DNA of 64,000 nucleotides from JARFVT01 sp036677425. GTDB taxonomy: Bacteria; Pseudomonadota; Alphaproteobacteria; UBA8366; Aestuariispiraceae. The position numbers and the translations under genes are program-made. The DNA is taken from NCBI GenBank assembly GCA_036677425.1, contig JARFVT010000013.1:1488001-1552000 (forward strand), in the 5' to 3' direction. Below, one piece after another: positions 8,283 through 18,267 of the stretch. How positions within the stretch are numbered: the stretch's first letter is position 1; every line of letters starts with the position of its first letter. The notes under the pieces were generated by a model. That model saw only the letters and a program-made list of their open reading frames with translations. It was not told the DNA's origin and searched no databases.

Positions 8283-9170
8283 CTAGCGGCCTTTATCTTT
8301 TTTAAACATATCTTTAGCCGCCAATAAAGCCCCACCAGTTATCGCTACACAGGCCAATAATAATGACAGGCTTGCCTTGGTATCGCCAAATATAACTAAT
8401 AATATGGCCGATAATAATGGTGCCATATATGAAAAAGCCCCTAATGCCTTAATATTGCCAAATTTAACGCCAATATCCCATGTAAAAAAAGCCATCCCCA
8501 CAGGCCCTAAGCCTAATAGTAAAACCGCTATCCATACGGATGTTGTTTCAGGTATATAGGTCTGTTCAAAAATTAAATGGCAAACAAGCCCAAGTACTGC
8601 CGTTGCACCACAAAACCAACCGACAACATCAGTTGAAACATTGGCATTTCTACGGCTAAGCACCGAATATATTGACCAAGTTAAGGCGCAAAAAACCGCA
8701 GCCATATAGCCCGCAATATAATCGCCATTAAAGGCAATATTACCACCATCAGTTATAATGATAACGCACCCAAAAAGCCCTAATAAAACACCAATAATAT
8801 GATGAATGGCAAGTTTTTCATTGGGCAGAAAACCTGAAAATAATACGATTAATAATGGCCACATATAGGCAATTAAGCTTGCCTCAACCGCAGGGGCATT
8901 TTTTAACGCCATGAAGTAAAAAAAATGATAGCCAAAAAGTCCACCAATCCCCATGATCCAAACATTTATTGGTTGATTTAAATATTTTGTAATCCCCTCG
9001 CCCTTCACCATCCATTTAATAACTGCCAATAAAAAAGCAATTGAAAATGTCATTGCCACCAATTGAAATGGGGGGATATCACCGCTCCATGTGGTAAAAA
9101 GAGCCAAAGCGCCCCAAAATAAAACTGCCGTTGCACCAATTAATGTTGCTTTATTTTCGCTTAACGCCAT
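8283..9170 (-). CDS. EamA/DMT-family transporter
   Basis: 295 residues with about ten hydrophobic helices in two EamA repeats (residues 5-140 and 150-285). These proteins export or exchange small metabolites such as amino acids; the substrate cannot be read from the sequence. Motifs WGALALFTTWSGDIPPF near the start and LLGLGPVGMAFFTWDIGVK near residue 220 fit the aromatic amino acid exporter-like subgroup. It is convergent with the PuuD-like gene and downstream of phaB, from which it is separated by a terminator. Confidence 0.85.
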   Translation of the reverse strand: MALSENKATLIGATAVLFWGALALFTTWSGDIPPFQLVAMTFSIAFLLAVIKWMVKGEGITKYLNQPINVWIMGIGGLFGYHFFYFMALKNAPAVEASLIAYMWPLLIVLFSGFLPNEKLAIHHIIGVLLGLFGCVIIITDGGNIAFNGDYIAGYMAAVFCALTWSIYSVLSRRNANVSTDVVGWFCGATAVLGLVCHLIFEQTYIPETTSVWIAVLLLGLGPVGMAFFTWDIGVKFGNIKALGAFSYMAPLLSAILLVIFGDTKASLSLLLACVAITGGALLAAKDMFKKDKGR

Positions 9171-9216
9171 ATTGAAATACCTTAGCTTTAATAAATTACA
9201 TCCATGTAAAAATCAT

Positions 9217-9246
9217 AAAAAAACGGGATGCAAAAACCACACCCCG
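9217..9246 (-). terminator. Intrinsic terminator of phaB
   Basis: Minus strand: CGGGGTG stem, 9-base loop, CATCCCG (one G-U pair), then seven T. It lies 25 bp beyond the phaB stop codon. Confidence 0.75.
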
Positions 9247-9270
9247 CCTTTATTAGAAGGTCTATCGCCT

Positions 9271-9993
9271 CTAATACATATGTTGACCGCCATTTATTGA
9301 TAATGTCGAGCCAGTTATAAACCCGCCCTCATCAGCGACAAGGAATAAAACCCCACGGGCAATTTCTGATGCGCTACCAAGACGTTTCACTGGTACTTTT
9401 GCAATTATTTTTTCCAATACATCGGCAGGAACAGCGCGAACCATATCCGTATCAATATATCCAGGCGCAATGGCGTTGACCGTGATACCAATAGCCGCAC
9501 CTTCTTGTGCTAATGCCTTAGTGAAACCATGAATACCTGATTTTGCCGCCGCATAATTAACTTGTCCATATTGGCCTGCTTGACCATTGATAGACCCGAT
9601 ATTAACAATACGTCCAAATTTACGTTCGCGCATACTTTCGATAGTCGCCCGACACATATTAAAACATGAACCAAGATTGGTATCGATAACTTTTTGCCAT
9701 TGTTCTTGTTTCATACGATGCATCGTACCATCGCGTGTTATGCCCGCATTATTAACTAAAATATCAACTGGGCCTAAATTGCTGGCAATTTTTGCAACGG
9801 CTTCTTGACAGGCATCAAAATCGGCCGCATCAAATTTATAAGTTGGAATACCTGTTTCATCATTAAATTTCTTTGCTGCATCATCATTGCCGGCATAGCT
9901 AACCGCTATGTTATATCCTGCAGCTTTTAACCCTGTGGCAATTGCCGCACCGATGCCTCTCGTTCCGCCTGTTACGATTGCTACCCTGCTCAT
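9271..9993 (-). CDS. phaB: Acetoacetyl-CoA reductase (SDR family)
   Basis: 240 residues. NADPH-dependent reduction of acetoacetyl-CoA to (R)-3-hydroxybutyryl-CoA for polyhydroxybutyrate synthesis. The cofactor site is TGGTRGIG (residues 8-15), NNAG follows near residue 85, the catalytic Ser is in NIGSINGQAGQ and the Tyr/Lys pair in NYAAAKSG. The segment GQYGQVNYAAAKSGIHGFTK is typical of PhaB rather than FabG. No other PHA gene is in the window. Confidence 0.88.
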   Translation of the reverse strand: MSRVAIVTGGTRGIGAAIATGLKAAGYNIAVSYAGNDDAAKKFNDETGIPTYKFDAADFDACQEAVAKIASNLGPVDILVNNAGITRDGTMHRMKQEQWQKVIDTNLGSCFNMCRATIESMRERKFGRIVNIGSINGQAGQYGQVNYAAAKSGIHGFTKALAQEGAAIGITVNAIAPGYIDTDMVRAVPADVLEKIIAKVPVKRLGSASEIARGVLFLVADEGGFITGSTLSINGGQHMY

Positions 9994-10139
9994 AAATATC
10001 TCCCTAAATTTAATATTAACATGAAATATTTTATTATTATATTTATCAATAGTTCAAACAAAATCCAAATAATCAATATCTAATAAAAGCATATTTATAA
10101 AAAAACCACAACCATAAGCATAAAAATATTAGTTTTCTA

Positions 10140-10520
10140 TTATTTTAGTAATTTTAGCTTTTTGCTAAATATTATTAATTCATCAAGCTCGAATGTTAAA
10201 TCTTCTACCTCTTGCTCATCATCTGTTTGGCTAAGCTTTTGTTTCAGATCATCGGATATTTTTTTAAATTCAACGCTAATTATTTGTGCTTCTGTACAAT
10301 CTACATCATCACAGCATACTTCTTGATTCATCATTAAATCAGCAAATTCATCAGGATTATTTCGCCCTAAATCCAATAATTTAGCATCAAGATCGACCCA
10401 TATATCTTCCCAACCATGATATAGTTTTTTAATATCACCAATTTTATCGCTTTTGATGCTCTCTTCCATTTGCACCATCAGGCGAACAAATTGCCAAACT
10501 GTGAATCTAACTTCAAACAT
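10140..10520 (-). CDS. Uncharacterised acidic helical protein
   Basis: 126 residues, not recognised. It is rich in Asp and Glu and predicted mostly helical; there is no signal peptide or membrane segment. A cluster EVCCDDVDC near residue 67 holds three cysteines in an acidic stretch and might bind a metal. The start is well supported by AAGGAG seven bases before the ATG. Single gene, divergent from the sulfatase. Confidence 0.65.
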   Translation of the reverse strand: MFEVRFTVWQFVRLMVQMEESIKSDKIGDIKKLYHGWEDIWVDLDAKLLDLGRNNPDEFADLMMNQEVCCDDVDCTEAQIISVEFKKISDDLKQKLSQTDDEQEVEDLTFELDELIIFSKKLKLLK

Positions 10521-10599
10521 ATTACAACTCCTTAATTTATATTAACCATATATAATTAACTACTGGATTTAAAATTTTTCAAGCTATAAACTTTACCCC

Positions 10600-12213
10600 A
10601 TGAATAAGCCAGATATTAAAAAACCCATAAATAAAAAACCCATAAATAAAAAAATACGCAATATTCTATTCATTATGGTCGATCAATTGCGCCATGATTA
10701 TCTGGGATGTAGTGGTCATCCAACCATTAAAACACCTAATATTGATGCCTTGGCGGCACGCGGCATTAAATTTAATAATTGTTATGCACAAAGCGGAATT
10801 TGCGGTCCGTCGCGCATGTCATTTTATACTGGTCGTTATGTTAATAATCATGGTTCATCATGGAATCAAGTGCCGCTTAATATTGGTGTTTGGACAATGG
10901 GCGATTATTTACGAGGCCTTGGGCTAAATGTGGCATTAACTGGTAAAACCCATATGGTTGCTGATATGGATGGCATGAAACGTCTTGGCATTGACGATAA
11001 ATCCATCGATGGTATATTGGCATCACAATGTGGTTTTACACCGCAAATTCGCGATGATGGACTGCACCCATCACAATCACTTGATAAGAATTTAGCATAT
11101 AACAAATATTTAAAATCCCGTGGTTATGACGGTGATAATCAGTGTCATGATTGGGCAAAAAGCGCGCTTGGCGATGATGGTGAAATATTATCGGGCTGGT
11201 CATGGCGTAATTCTGATAAACCAGCGCGTGTTGATACCAAAGATTGCGAAACAACATGGTTAACGGCGCAAGCGATTGATTTTATCAAAACCCAAGATCA
11301 AAACCCTTGGTGCTTGCATTTATCATATATAAAACCCCATTGGCCTTATATGGTATCAAAGCCATATTTTGATCTATATGATAAAAATGACATTAAAGAA
11401 ATCAACCGTAATGATATGGAATGCGATAACATTCATCCCGTTGTCGAACAATTTATGCAACATGAAGAAGGTCAGACATTTTTAAAAACTGGTGCAAGAG
11501 AAGCAATAATACCGTCATATATGGCATTGATAACCCAACTTGATGATCAAATTGGTCGTTTGATGGTATCACTTGATAAAATGGGGCGGCTTGACGATAC
11601 GTTAATTATTTTTACATCCGACCATGGCGATTATCTTGGTGATCATTGGTTGGGAGAAAAAGAGCTATTCCATGATGCCAGCATAAAAATACCATTGATA
11701 ATGGTGCATCCCAATACAAATATTACTGGTGAAAGCGATGCACTGGTCGAAGCAATCGACTTAATCCCAACCTTCATTGATGCGCTAGGCGGTGAAATAC
11801 CTAGCCATATGTTAGACGGCAGGTCATTATTACCATTTATAAATTCCCTAACACCGCCCGATGATTGGCGTGATATTGCAGTTGCAGAGCTTGATTACAG
11901 CCATCGCAAAGCAAGGTTAGCTCTAAATTTAGAGGTTAATAGTTGCAAGGCATGGATGATCCGCGATTTAAATTATAAATATATATATTATCAAGGCTTT
12001 AGACCGCAGCTTTTTGATTTAAAGAATGACCCGCAAGAAATATATGATTTAGGCGATGATCATGATTACAAAGAAATATGCGATAGAATGAAAGACAGGC
12101 TGTTTTTATGGCTGGCGACAGGGCGTAAAATACGAACCACGCTACCCGATAAAGATGTTATAGCCAGAACTGATAGCTGGAAAGAAAAAGGTGTTATTTT
12201 TGGAGAATGGTAA
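10600..12213 (+). CDS. Sulfatase / alkaline phosphatase superfamily hydrolase
   Basis: 537 residues. The formylglycine motif is CGPSR (about residues 68-72; Cys matures to formylglycine), inside ICGPSRMSFYTGRY. Metal ligands are in MVDQLRHDYL near the start and TSDHGDYLGDH near residue 346. The family splits sulfate esters, or in some members phosphonate or phosphate esters; the substrate is not deducible, and no sulfatase-modifying enzyme lies next to it. No signal peptide is seen, so it is probably cytoplasmic. The N-terminus contains a duplicated KKPIN, encoded by a 15-bp tandem repeat. Confidence 0.85.
   Translation: MNKPDIKKPINKKPINKKIRNILFIMVDQLRHDYLGCSGHPTIKTPNIDALAARGIKFNNCYAQSGICGPSRMSFYTGRYVNNHGSSWNQVPLNIGVWTMGDYLRGLGLNVALTGKTHMVADMDGMKRLGIDDKSIDGILASQCGFTPQIRDDGLHPSQSLDKNLAYNKYLKSRGYDGDNQCHDWAKSALGDDGEILSGWSWRNSDKPARVDTKDCETTWLTAQAIDFIKTQDQNPWCLHLSYIKPHWPYMVSKPYFDLYDKNDIKEINRNDMECDNIHPVVEQFMQHEEGQTFLKTGAREAIIPSYMALITQLDDQIGRLMVSLDKMGRLDDTLIIFTSDHGDYLGDHWLGEKELFHDASIKIPLIMVHPNTNITGESDALVEAIDLIPTFIDALGGEIPSHMLDGRSLLPFINSLTPPDDWRDIAVAELDYSHRKARLALNLEVNSCKAWMIRDLNYKYIYYQGFRPQLFDLKNDPQEIYDLGDDHDYKEICDRMKDRLFLWLATGRKIRTTLPDKDVIARTDSWKEKGVIFGEW
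10621..10650 (+). repeat. 15-bp perfect tandem duplication in the sulfatase N-terminus
   Basis: AAACCCATAAATAAA occurs twice in tandem and encodes a duplicated KKPIN. Being a multiple of three, it keeps the frame. A polymerase slippage event is the likely origin. Confidence 0.9.
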
Positions 12214-12224
12214 ATTAAGCAAAT

Positions 12225-12252
12225 AAAAAAGACCCACCAAAGCGAGTCTTTT
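12225..12252. terminator. Bidirectional terminator between the sulfatase and the cold-shock gene
   Basis: An AAAAGAC stem, 12-base loop and GTCTTTT, with A-runs on one side and T-runs on the other, in the gap between two convergent genes. It can serve both. Confidence 0.7.
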
Positions 12253-12291
12253 CCATAGCTATCTACTTAGCCAAATTAATTTAATTAAAAA

Positions 12292-12501
12292 TTAATCTGC
12301 AAGTTTAATATCTTCAGCTGACATCTTGCCATCACGACCAGAAGCCAATTCATAAGAAATCTTTTGACCTTCATTAAGGCTTGAAAGACCCGCACGTTCA
12401 ACAGCAGAAATATGTATAAACGCATCTTTAGAACCATCATCAGGTTCGATAAAGCCATAGCCTTTTGTTGTATTGAAAAATTTTACTGTACCTATAGTCA
12501 T
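12292..12501 (-). CDS. Cold-shock domain protein
   Basis: 69 residues. Single-stranded nucleic acid binding protein of the CspA family. RNP1 is KGYGFIEPDD and RNP2 is DAFIHISAV. The start is the ATG at 12501 after GAGGA; an upstream in-frame extension of 25 codons reads a hydrophobic non-family sequence and is instead the 5' leader. A strong promoter lies about 150 bp upstream, leaving a long leader as in many cold-shock genes. Confidence 0.93.
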   Translation of the reverse strand: MTIGTVKFFNTTKGYGFIEPDDGSKDAFIHISAVERAGLSSLNEGQKISYELASGRDGKMSAEDIKLAD

Positions 12502-12648
12502 AATATTTTGTTCCTCTAACAGGAGTAATAAGATACATATTACATCGCATATGCAATATGGTAATTTAACGCTCACATTGTCAGGGTATTAAGTCTATCG
12601 GGCTAGCCGAATATTCAAGTAACGCAAATAAATGTAAATCGTATGCGC

Positions 12649-12677
12649 CATATAAATAAATAAATAACTTCTGTCAA
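12649..12677 (-). promoter_or_regulatory. Sigma-70 promoter of the cold-shock gene
   Basis: Minus strand: TTGACA (12672-12677), exactly 17 bases, TATATG (12649-12654). This predicts a start near 12641 and a leader of about 140 nt before the csp start codon, long enough for an RNA thermosensor fold. It lies just downstream of the acetyltransferase stop codon. Confidence 0.75.
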
Positions 12678-12721
12678 TATATTTATTGTAATTTTAACTT
12701 TATTATTAATAACAATAATGC

Positions 12722-13234
12722 TTAATCAATCGCAATTATTTTGCTTCGTCTCTCCATCATAACCCCATCAAGCCATTTTCCCGCATTAGCACCAAAAGTC
12801 ATCTTGCCCATTTTTTCATAAAAACCAATATTACGAAATCCAAATTTTTCGTGTAATTTTATGCTGGCTATATTTTCTTTAAATATTCCTGAATGCAAAC
12901 TCCATATACCATTTTTTTCTGATTCTTCAATCAAGGTAGTTAATAGTTTTTTGCCGATCCCCATGCCCCTTGCCTTATCAGCAATATATATACTTGCCTC
13001 GCCAATGCCATTGAAAACACAACGGTTAGATACCGCCGATAAAGCCGCCCAACCAACAGCAATATCATCAACGACCGCGACTATTCGGCATTTTTTCATA
13101 TGGTTTTTATCCCAATCTTGAAAATCACCCGCATCTTCTTGGAAACTGGCATAACCAGTTGCGATACCTTCGCCATAAATTGCCAATATAATATCTGCAT
13201 CATTGTCATTCATTTGGCGAATTATAACGTCCAT
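12722..13234 (-). CDS. GNAT N-acetyltransferase, phosphinothricin acetyltransferase-like
   Basis: 170 residues. Acetyl-CoA binding motif ARGMGIGKKL near residue 88 and KLHEKFGFRNIGFYEKMGK near residue 130 match the Pat/MnaT subgroup, which acetylates amino-acid-like amines such as methionine sulfoximine. The substrate is not known. It lies directly downstream of the broken ABC ATPase, 4 bp after its ancestral stop codon, so the two were probably cotranscribed. Confidence 0.85.
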   Translation of the reverse strand: MDVIIRQMNDNDADIILAIYGEGIATGYASFQEDAGDFQDWDKNHMKKCRIVAVVDDIAVGWAALSAVSNRCVFNGIGEASIYIADKARGMGIGKKLLTTLIEESEKNGIWSLHSGIFKENIASIKLHEKFGFRNIGFYEKMGKMTFGANAGKWLDGVMMERRSKIIAID

Positions 13235-13237
13235 ATT

Positions 13238-14242
13238 CTAAGCCCCATCAATTTTTCTACTGGTGATTTCTTTGAAAATATCTTCCAAATCAGTCTCGAA
13301 AGTTGAAATAACAATAATATACAGCCAATCTGCGTTAACTGCGGAAATAATATCACCAGCATTGATTTTGATAGGAGCATAGATAATCTAAATAGATGTG
13401 GTTGAATCGTTATCTTTTGTTATTAGTGGGCTAAATTTATCTAAATTTTGATATTTATCATTTGAACCATCCTTAACGGTGATTTTAAGGCTTTTGGCAT
13501 CAAGTCCGCGTAACAATGTTTTGGTATCATCATGGGCCACTAATTTACCATGATTGATGATGGCGATGCGGTCGCAAACTTCTTCGGCTTCTTCTAAATA
13601 ATGGGTGGTTAAAACAATGGTTGTACCACGTTTATTCAGCTCGATAACATTTTCCCAAAGATTTTGCCGCAATTCAATATCAACGCCGGCGGTCGGTTCA
13701 TCCAATACCAAAATTGGTGGATTATGCACCATCGCCTTGCCAATTAATAACCGTCGTCGCATACCGCCAGATAATGTTCTGGCATAAGAAAAGCGCTTGT
13801 CCCATAAACCGATCATTTTTAAAATTTCATCGCTGCGCCGTTCAGATTTCGGCACGCCATACATGCCCGCATGAATTTCTAATAATTCTTTTGGGTTAAA
13901 AAATGGGTCGATATTAAGTTCTTGTGGCACTATACCAATTGCGGCTTTGCTATTTCTGGCATTTTCATCAATATCCATATCCCAGATATTAACCTTGCCC
14001 GATGTTTTCATCACCAAGCCCGCCAAAATATTAATGAAGGTGGATTTACCCGCGCCATTTGGCCCCAATAAACCAAAAATAGAGCCACGCGGGATTGCCA
14101 ATGTTATATTATCAAGGGCTAAATTTGCTTCTTGTCTACCCGTTGCCTTGTATGTTTTGCTAAGCCCGCGCACATCAATCGCCGCATCGGGTAAATTTAT
14201 ATTAACATCATTAACAGCCGCATTCACCATTATAAAATCCAT
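13238..14242 (-). pseudogene. ABC-2 type exporter ATPase, interrupted by an in-frame TAG near the C-terminus
   Basis: The frame reads 284 residues with all ATPase motifs: Walker A GLLGPNGAGKST, signature LSGGMRRRL, Walker B ILVLDEPTAGVD and the switch LTTHYLEEAE. After TTSI comes TAG (13388-13390). The same frame then continues for 49 codons and ends TFETDLEDIFKEITSR, which is the normal end of this family's C-terminal (DUF4162-like) domain. So a 334-residue ancestor lost its last 50 residues through one nonsense change. The nucleotide-binding domain is complete and may still work. The permease partner usually found next to such a gene is not here. Start uncertain (14242 or 14230). Confidence 0.8.
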
Positions 14243-14391
14243 ATATTTAATTAAATTATTATTAAAGTTATATCTTTGCTATCATTCAAATATGGTTATG
14301 GTCAATCATTCGTGCTATTTCATTATTGGATAAATCTTTGTATAATAATTCATCAATAGATTTCATATATAAACAGGATATAATATAATCA

Positions 14392-17184
14392 ATGGAACAA
14401 TCACAAGATAAACAAAAGCATGTCTATTTAATCGATGGTTCGGGTTATATTTTTCGGGCATTTTTTGGGTTGCCACCTATGAGCAGATCAGACGGCACCC
14501 CGACCAATGCGGTATATGGTTTTTGCAATATGGTTTTTAAACTGGTTGAGGAAAGCGGTGCTGATTATGTTGGCGTGTTATTTGACCGCGCAAGAAAAAC
14601 ATTTCGCAGCGATATTTACCCTGAATATAAAGCCCATCGCCCGCCAGCACCCGATGATTTAATTCCACAATTTCCATTGATTCGCCAAGCAACCGAGGCA
14701 TTTAACCTGCCTGCTATTGATATGGAAGGGTTCGAAGCAGATGATTTGATTGCAACCTATGCCACGATTGCCGCCGCCAGCGGTTATAAGGTAACGATTG
14801 TATCGAGCGATAAGGATCTAATGCAATTGGTCGATTCCAATATCACCATGTATGACCCAATGAAAAATATTGAAATTGGTGCAGACCAAGTTATGGAAAA
14901 ATTTGGCGTTGCCCCTGACCTAGTGATTGATGTGCAGGCTCTTGCTGGTGATTCGGCTGATAATGTCCCCGGTGTTGCTGGTATTGGCATTAAAACCGCC
15001 GCATTACTTATCAATCAATATGGTGATTTGGACAATTTATTATCAAAGGCGCATGAAATAAAACAACCAAAACGCCGCGAAAATTTAATTAATCAAGCCG
15101 ATATGGCGCGTATTTCAAGAAAACTGGTTACACTTGATCGCAATATGAAATTGAAAATACCGCTTGATGATTTATTACGTAAAAATATTGACCATGATAA
15201 ATTATTGACATTTTTAAAAGAAAATGAATTTAGACGCTTGGTCAGTAAATTTGAAAGCGAAGCCGCAGAAATTGAAATGGATGGACGCACGGGGCCTATG
15301 CCCATTGAAAAAGTTGAATATAGCCTGATCCAAGATATTGCAAGCCTAAAGAAATGGGTCGCGGCAGCCAAGAAAAAAGCCATAATTGCCATTGATACTG
15401 AGACAACCAGCCTTGATCAAATGTCGGCTGAACTTGTGGGCATATCGTTAGCAATTGAAACAGGTGCCGCATGTTATATACCATTGGCCCATAAAATAAA
15501 AGCGGAACAAGGCGATCTATTGGGTGGTTTACTTGATGACAACACAACCCAAACAGCGGATATCAAACAAATTCCAATATCCGAAGCATTAGCGATTTTA
15601 AAACCAATGTTTGAAGATAAGGGGATTCTAAAAATTGGCCAAAATATCAAATATGATATGAGCATTTTATCACAATATGGCATTAATATAAAATCAATCG
15701 ATGACACCATGTTATTATCATTCGTCTTATCGGGCGGTATGCATGGTCATGGCATGGATGAATTGGCAAAAAAACATTTAGATGTTGATACGATTAAATT
15801 CAAAGATGTATGCGGCGCGGGTAAATCGCAAATTACCTTTGATTATGTGGGTTTGGATAAGGAATTAAATTACGCCGCCGAAGATAGCCATATAACATTA
15901 CGCCTGCATAAATTTATAAAACCACAATTACTATCCAATAAACTTACCCCGGTTTATGAAACATTAGAACGACCATTGGTTGATATATTGGCAAATATGG
16001 AACAGCGCGGAATTTTGGTTGATCAGGTTTTTTTGCGTAAATTAAGTGGTGAATTCGCCATTCGGATTAGCGAATTAGCGACAAATATCTATAAATTAGC
16101 AGAACAAGAATTTAACATCGCCTCGCCCAAACAACTGGGTGAAATTTTATTCAATCATTTGGGATTAAAAGGCGGCAAAAAAACCAAAACAGGGATATTT
16201 TCAACCAGTGCAAGTATATTAGAAGATTTAGCCGATGCCCATCCAATAATTAACGATATTCTTGAATGGCGCAGCCTGTCCAAATTGAAATCCACCTACA
16301 GCGATGCCTTGGTAAAACAGATAAATCCAAAAACTGGGCGCGTACATACATCATATATGATGACAGGGGCGCAAACAGGAAGGTTAAGTTCGACCAATCC
16401 AAATTTACAAAATATACCCATAAGAAGCGAAGAAGGCCGCAAAATTCGCCAAGCATTCATCGCCAAACCAGATCATAAATTAATATCACTTGATTACAGC
16501 CAGATAGAATTGCGCCTTGTGGCGGAAATTGCCGATCTTAAAAGCATGCAACAGGCATTTGACGACGGCATCGATATTTATGCCATGAGCGCATCCGAAG
16601 TATTTAACATAGCCCTAGAAGATATGACCGCCGATATAAGGCGCAAAGCAAAAGCAATTAATTTTGGCATTATTTATGGTATTTCTGCCTTTGGTTTAGC
16701 CAAACAATTAGGGGTTTCACGTACCGAGGCCAAAGAATTTATCGATAATTATTTTAAACGCTTCCCCGGCATTCGTGCCTATATGGATGAAAAAATCGAA
16801 TATTGCCGCGCCAATGGCTATGTGGAAACATTATTTAATCGCCGTATTCATATTGGCGGCATATTGGATAAAAACCCGATGCGGCGCAATTATGCTGAAC
16901 GCCAAGCAATCAACGCACCAATTCAAGGCAGCGCCGCCGATATAATCAAACGCGCCATGATCCGCATACCCAAGGCATTGCAAGATGCAAATTTAGGAAA
17001 TAGCGTGGCGATGTTATTGCAAGTGCATGATGAATTGATATTCGAAGTGCCAAATGAATTATCTCAACAAGCCATCGATATTATAAAACCAGTCATGGAA
17101 AATGCTATAAAACCAGCAAAATTATTAAAAGTTCCATTGATTGTCGATGCGGGAATTGGTGATAATTGGCACCAAGCTCATTAA
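14392..17184 (+). CDS. polA: DNA polymerase I
   Basis: 930 residues, full length. The 5' nuclease domain (residues 1-290) opens with YLIDGSGYIFRAFF; the 3'-5' exonuclease domain (about 320-520) has IAIDTETTSLDQM; the polymerase domain has motif A SLDYSQIELRL, the O helix RRKAKAINFGIIYG and motif C LLQVHDELIFEVP. It fills gaps and removes RNA primers. The exonuclease acidic residues appear intact, so it should be proofreading. It stands alone, divergent from the ABC ATPase. Confidence 0.96.
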   Translation: MEQSQDKQKHVYLIDGSGYIFRAFFGLPPMSRSDGTPTNAVYGFCNMVFKLVEESGADYVGVLFDRARKTFRSDIYPEYKAHRPPAPDDLIPQFPLIRQATEAFNLPAIDMEGFEADDLIATYATIAAASGYKVTIVSSDKDLMQLVDSNITMYDPMKNIEIGADQVMEKFGVAPDLVIDVQALAGDSADNVPGVAGIGIKTAALLINQYGDLDNLLSKAHEIKQPKRRENLINQADMARISRKLVTLDRNMKLKIPLDDLLRKNIDHDKLLTFLKENEFRRLVSKFESEAAEIEMDGRTGPMPIEKVEYSLIQDIASLKKWVAAAKKKAIIAIDTETTSLDQMSAELVGISLAIETGAACYIPLAHKIKAEQGDLLGGLLDDNTTQTADIKQIPISEALAILKPMFEDKGILKIGQNIKYDMSILSQYGINIKSIDDTMLLSFVLSGGMHGHGMDELAKKHLDVDTIKFKDVCGAGKSQITFDYVGLDKELNYAAEDSHITLRLHKFIKPQLLSNKLTPVYETLERPLVDILANMEQRGILVDQVFLRKLSGEFAIRISELATNIYKLAEQEFNIASPKQLGEILFNHLGLKGGKKTKTGIFSTSASILEDLADAHPIINDILEWRSLSKLKSTYSDALVKQINPKTGRVHTSYMMTGAQTGRLSSTNPNLQNIPIRSEEGRKIRQAFIAKPDHKLISLDYSQIELRLVAEIADLKSMQQAFDDGIDIYAMSASEVFNIALEDMTADIRRKAKAINFGIIYGISAFGLAKQLGVSRTEAKEFIDNYFKRFPGIRAYMDEKIEYCRANGYVETLFNRRIHIGGILDKNPMRRNYAERQAINAPIQGSAADIIKRAMIRIPKALQDANLGNSVAMLLQVHDELIFEVPNELSQQAIDIIKPVMENAIKPAKLLKVPLIVDAGIGDNWHQAH

Positions 17185-17210
17185 GATTAGGCGCATTAAT
17201 ATAAAACTAA

Positions 17211-18158
17211 TTAATTAATATTAATACCACCAGCGATTATAGCAATGAATATTAATATGCCAAAATCACGGTTGGATTTAAATAAACGCAAACAATTTTG
17301 CGGCGCATCAATATCCAAATTTTTAATTTGCCATGCCAAATGCAATGCCGCCAATGGTAAAATTAACCAAAATATTAATCCCACGCCCATATTTGCACCA
17401 GCCAAGCCAATAAAAAATATTGTCGCGCTATAAAACCCAACCAGCCAGATTTTGGTTTTATCACCAAATCGCAAGGCGGTTGATTTAACGCCAATCAATG
17501 CGTCATCTTCCTTATCTTGATGGGCATAAATTGTATCATAGCCCAATGTCCAACAAATTCCTGCCAAATATAAAAATAACAGATTGATTTAAATCGTCTC
17601 TCTTATGGCGGTGAAACCCACCAATATTCCCCAATTAAATGTCAGCCCAAGCCAAGCTTGCGGCCAATAGGTAACCCGTTTCATATATGGATATATAACA
17701 ACTAATAACATTGCCGCTATGCCAATTAGGACCGCTAAAAAATTAAATTGCAATAATCTTATCAGGCCAATTAAACATTGAATCACCAAAAAAACCAATG
17801 CTTGTTTGATCGATATATCACCTGCGGCAATAGGCCTGGTTTTGGTTCGGGCCACCTTGGCATCTATCTCTTTATCGGTAATATCATTCCAACTGCAACC
17901 GGCACCGCGCATCACCAATGCGCCAATGGCAAATAATGCCATATATAGGATAAACTTTAAGTTAATCTGATACCAGTCATCATCATTTAATAAACCAAGC
18001 CCCATGCCCCACCAACAGGGCAATAATAATAGCCAAGTGCCGATAGGACGATCAAGCCGTGCCAGCCTTGCATAAGGTTGAAGGAAGCGGGGTAAATATA
18101 TGTCAATGGGACTGTTCAAATTAATATCAGCAGAATTTTTATTTTGGCGGTTTATCAT
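17211..18158 (-). pseudogene. ubiA: 4-hydroxybenzoate polyprenyltransferase, interrupted by one in-frame TAA
   Basis: Two frames (17589-18158 and 17211-17567) join without frameshift into a 315-codon UbiA. The first part has the prenyl-diphosphate site GCSWNDITDKEIDAKV and ends FNWGILVGFTAIRETI; TAA; then INLLFLYLAGICWTLGYDTIYAHQDKEDD, with the second DxxxD-type motif. UbiA attaches the polyprenyl tail to 4-hydroxybenzoate in ubiquinone synthesis and sits in the inner membrane. The stop falls in a loop between the two halves, so both halves are otherwise conserved. Either a very recent loss, read-through, reassembly from two fragments, or a sequence error. The neighbours rsmE and gshA are the usual ones. 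Confidence 0.85.
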
Positions 18159-18267
18159 TAGGATCAAAAACTATTATCAATGAAATAAATTATAATCTTT
18201 AAAATTATTATCTAGTAGTTTATAAAATATGATCTGTTTTAACAACCATTAACAAAGCCATATAATA

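Noticed and set aside
12502..12576. 25-codon N-terminal extension of the cold-shock protein
   Set aside because: It reads a hydrophobic sequence foreign to the family and lies in the leader; the ribosome site supports the start at 12501.
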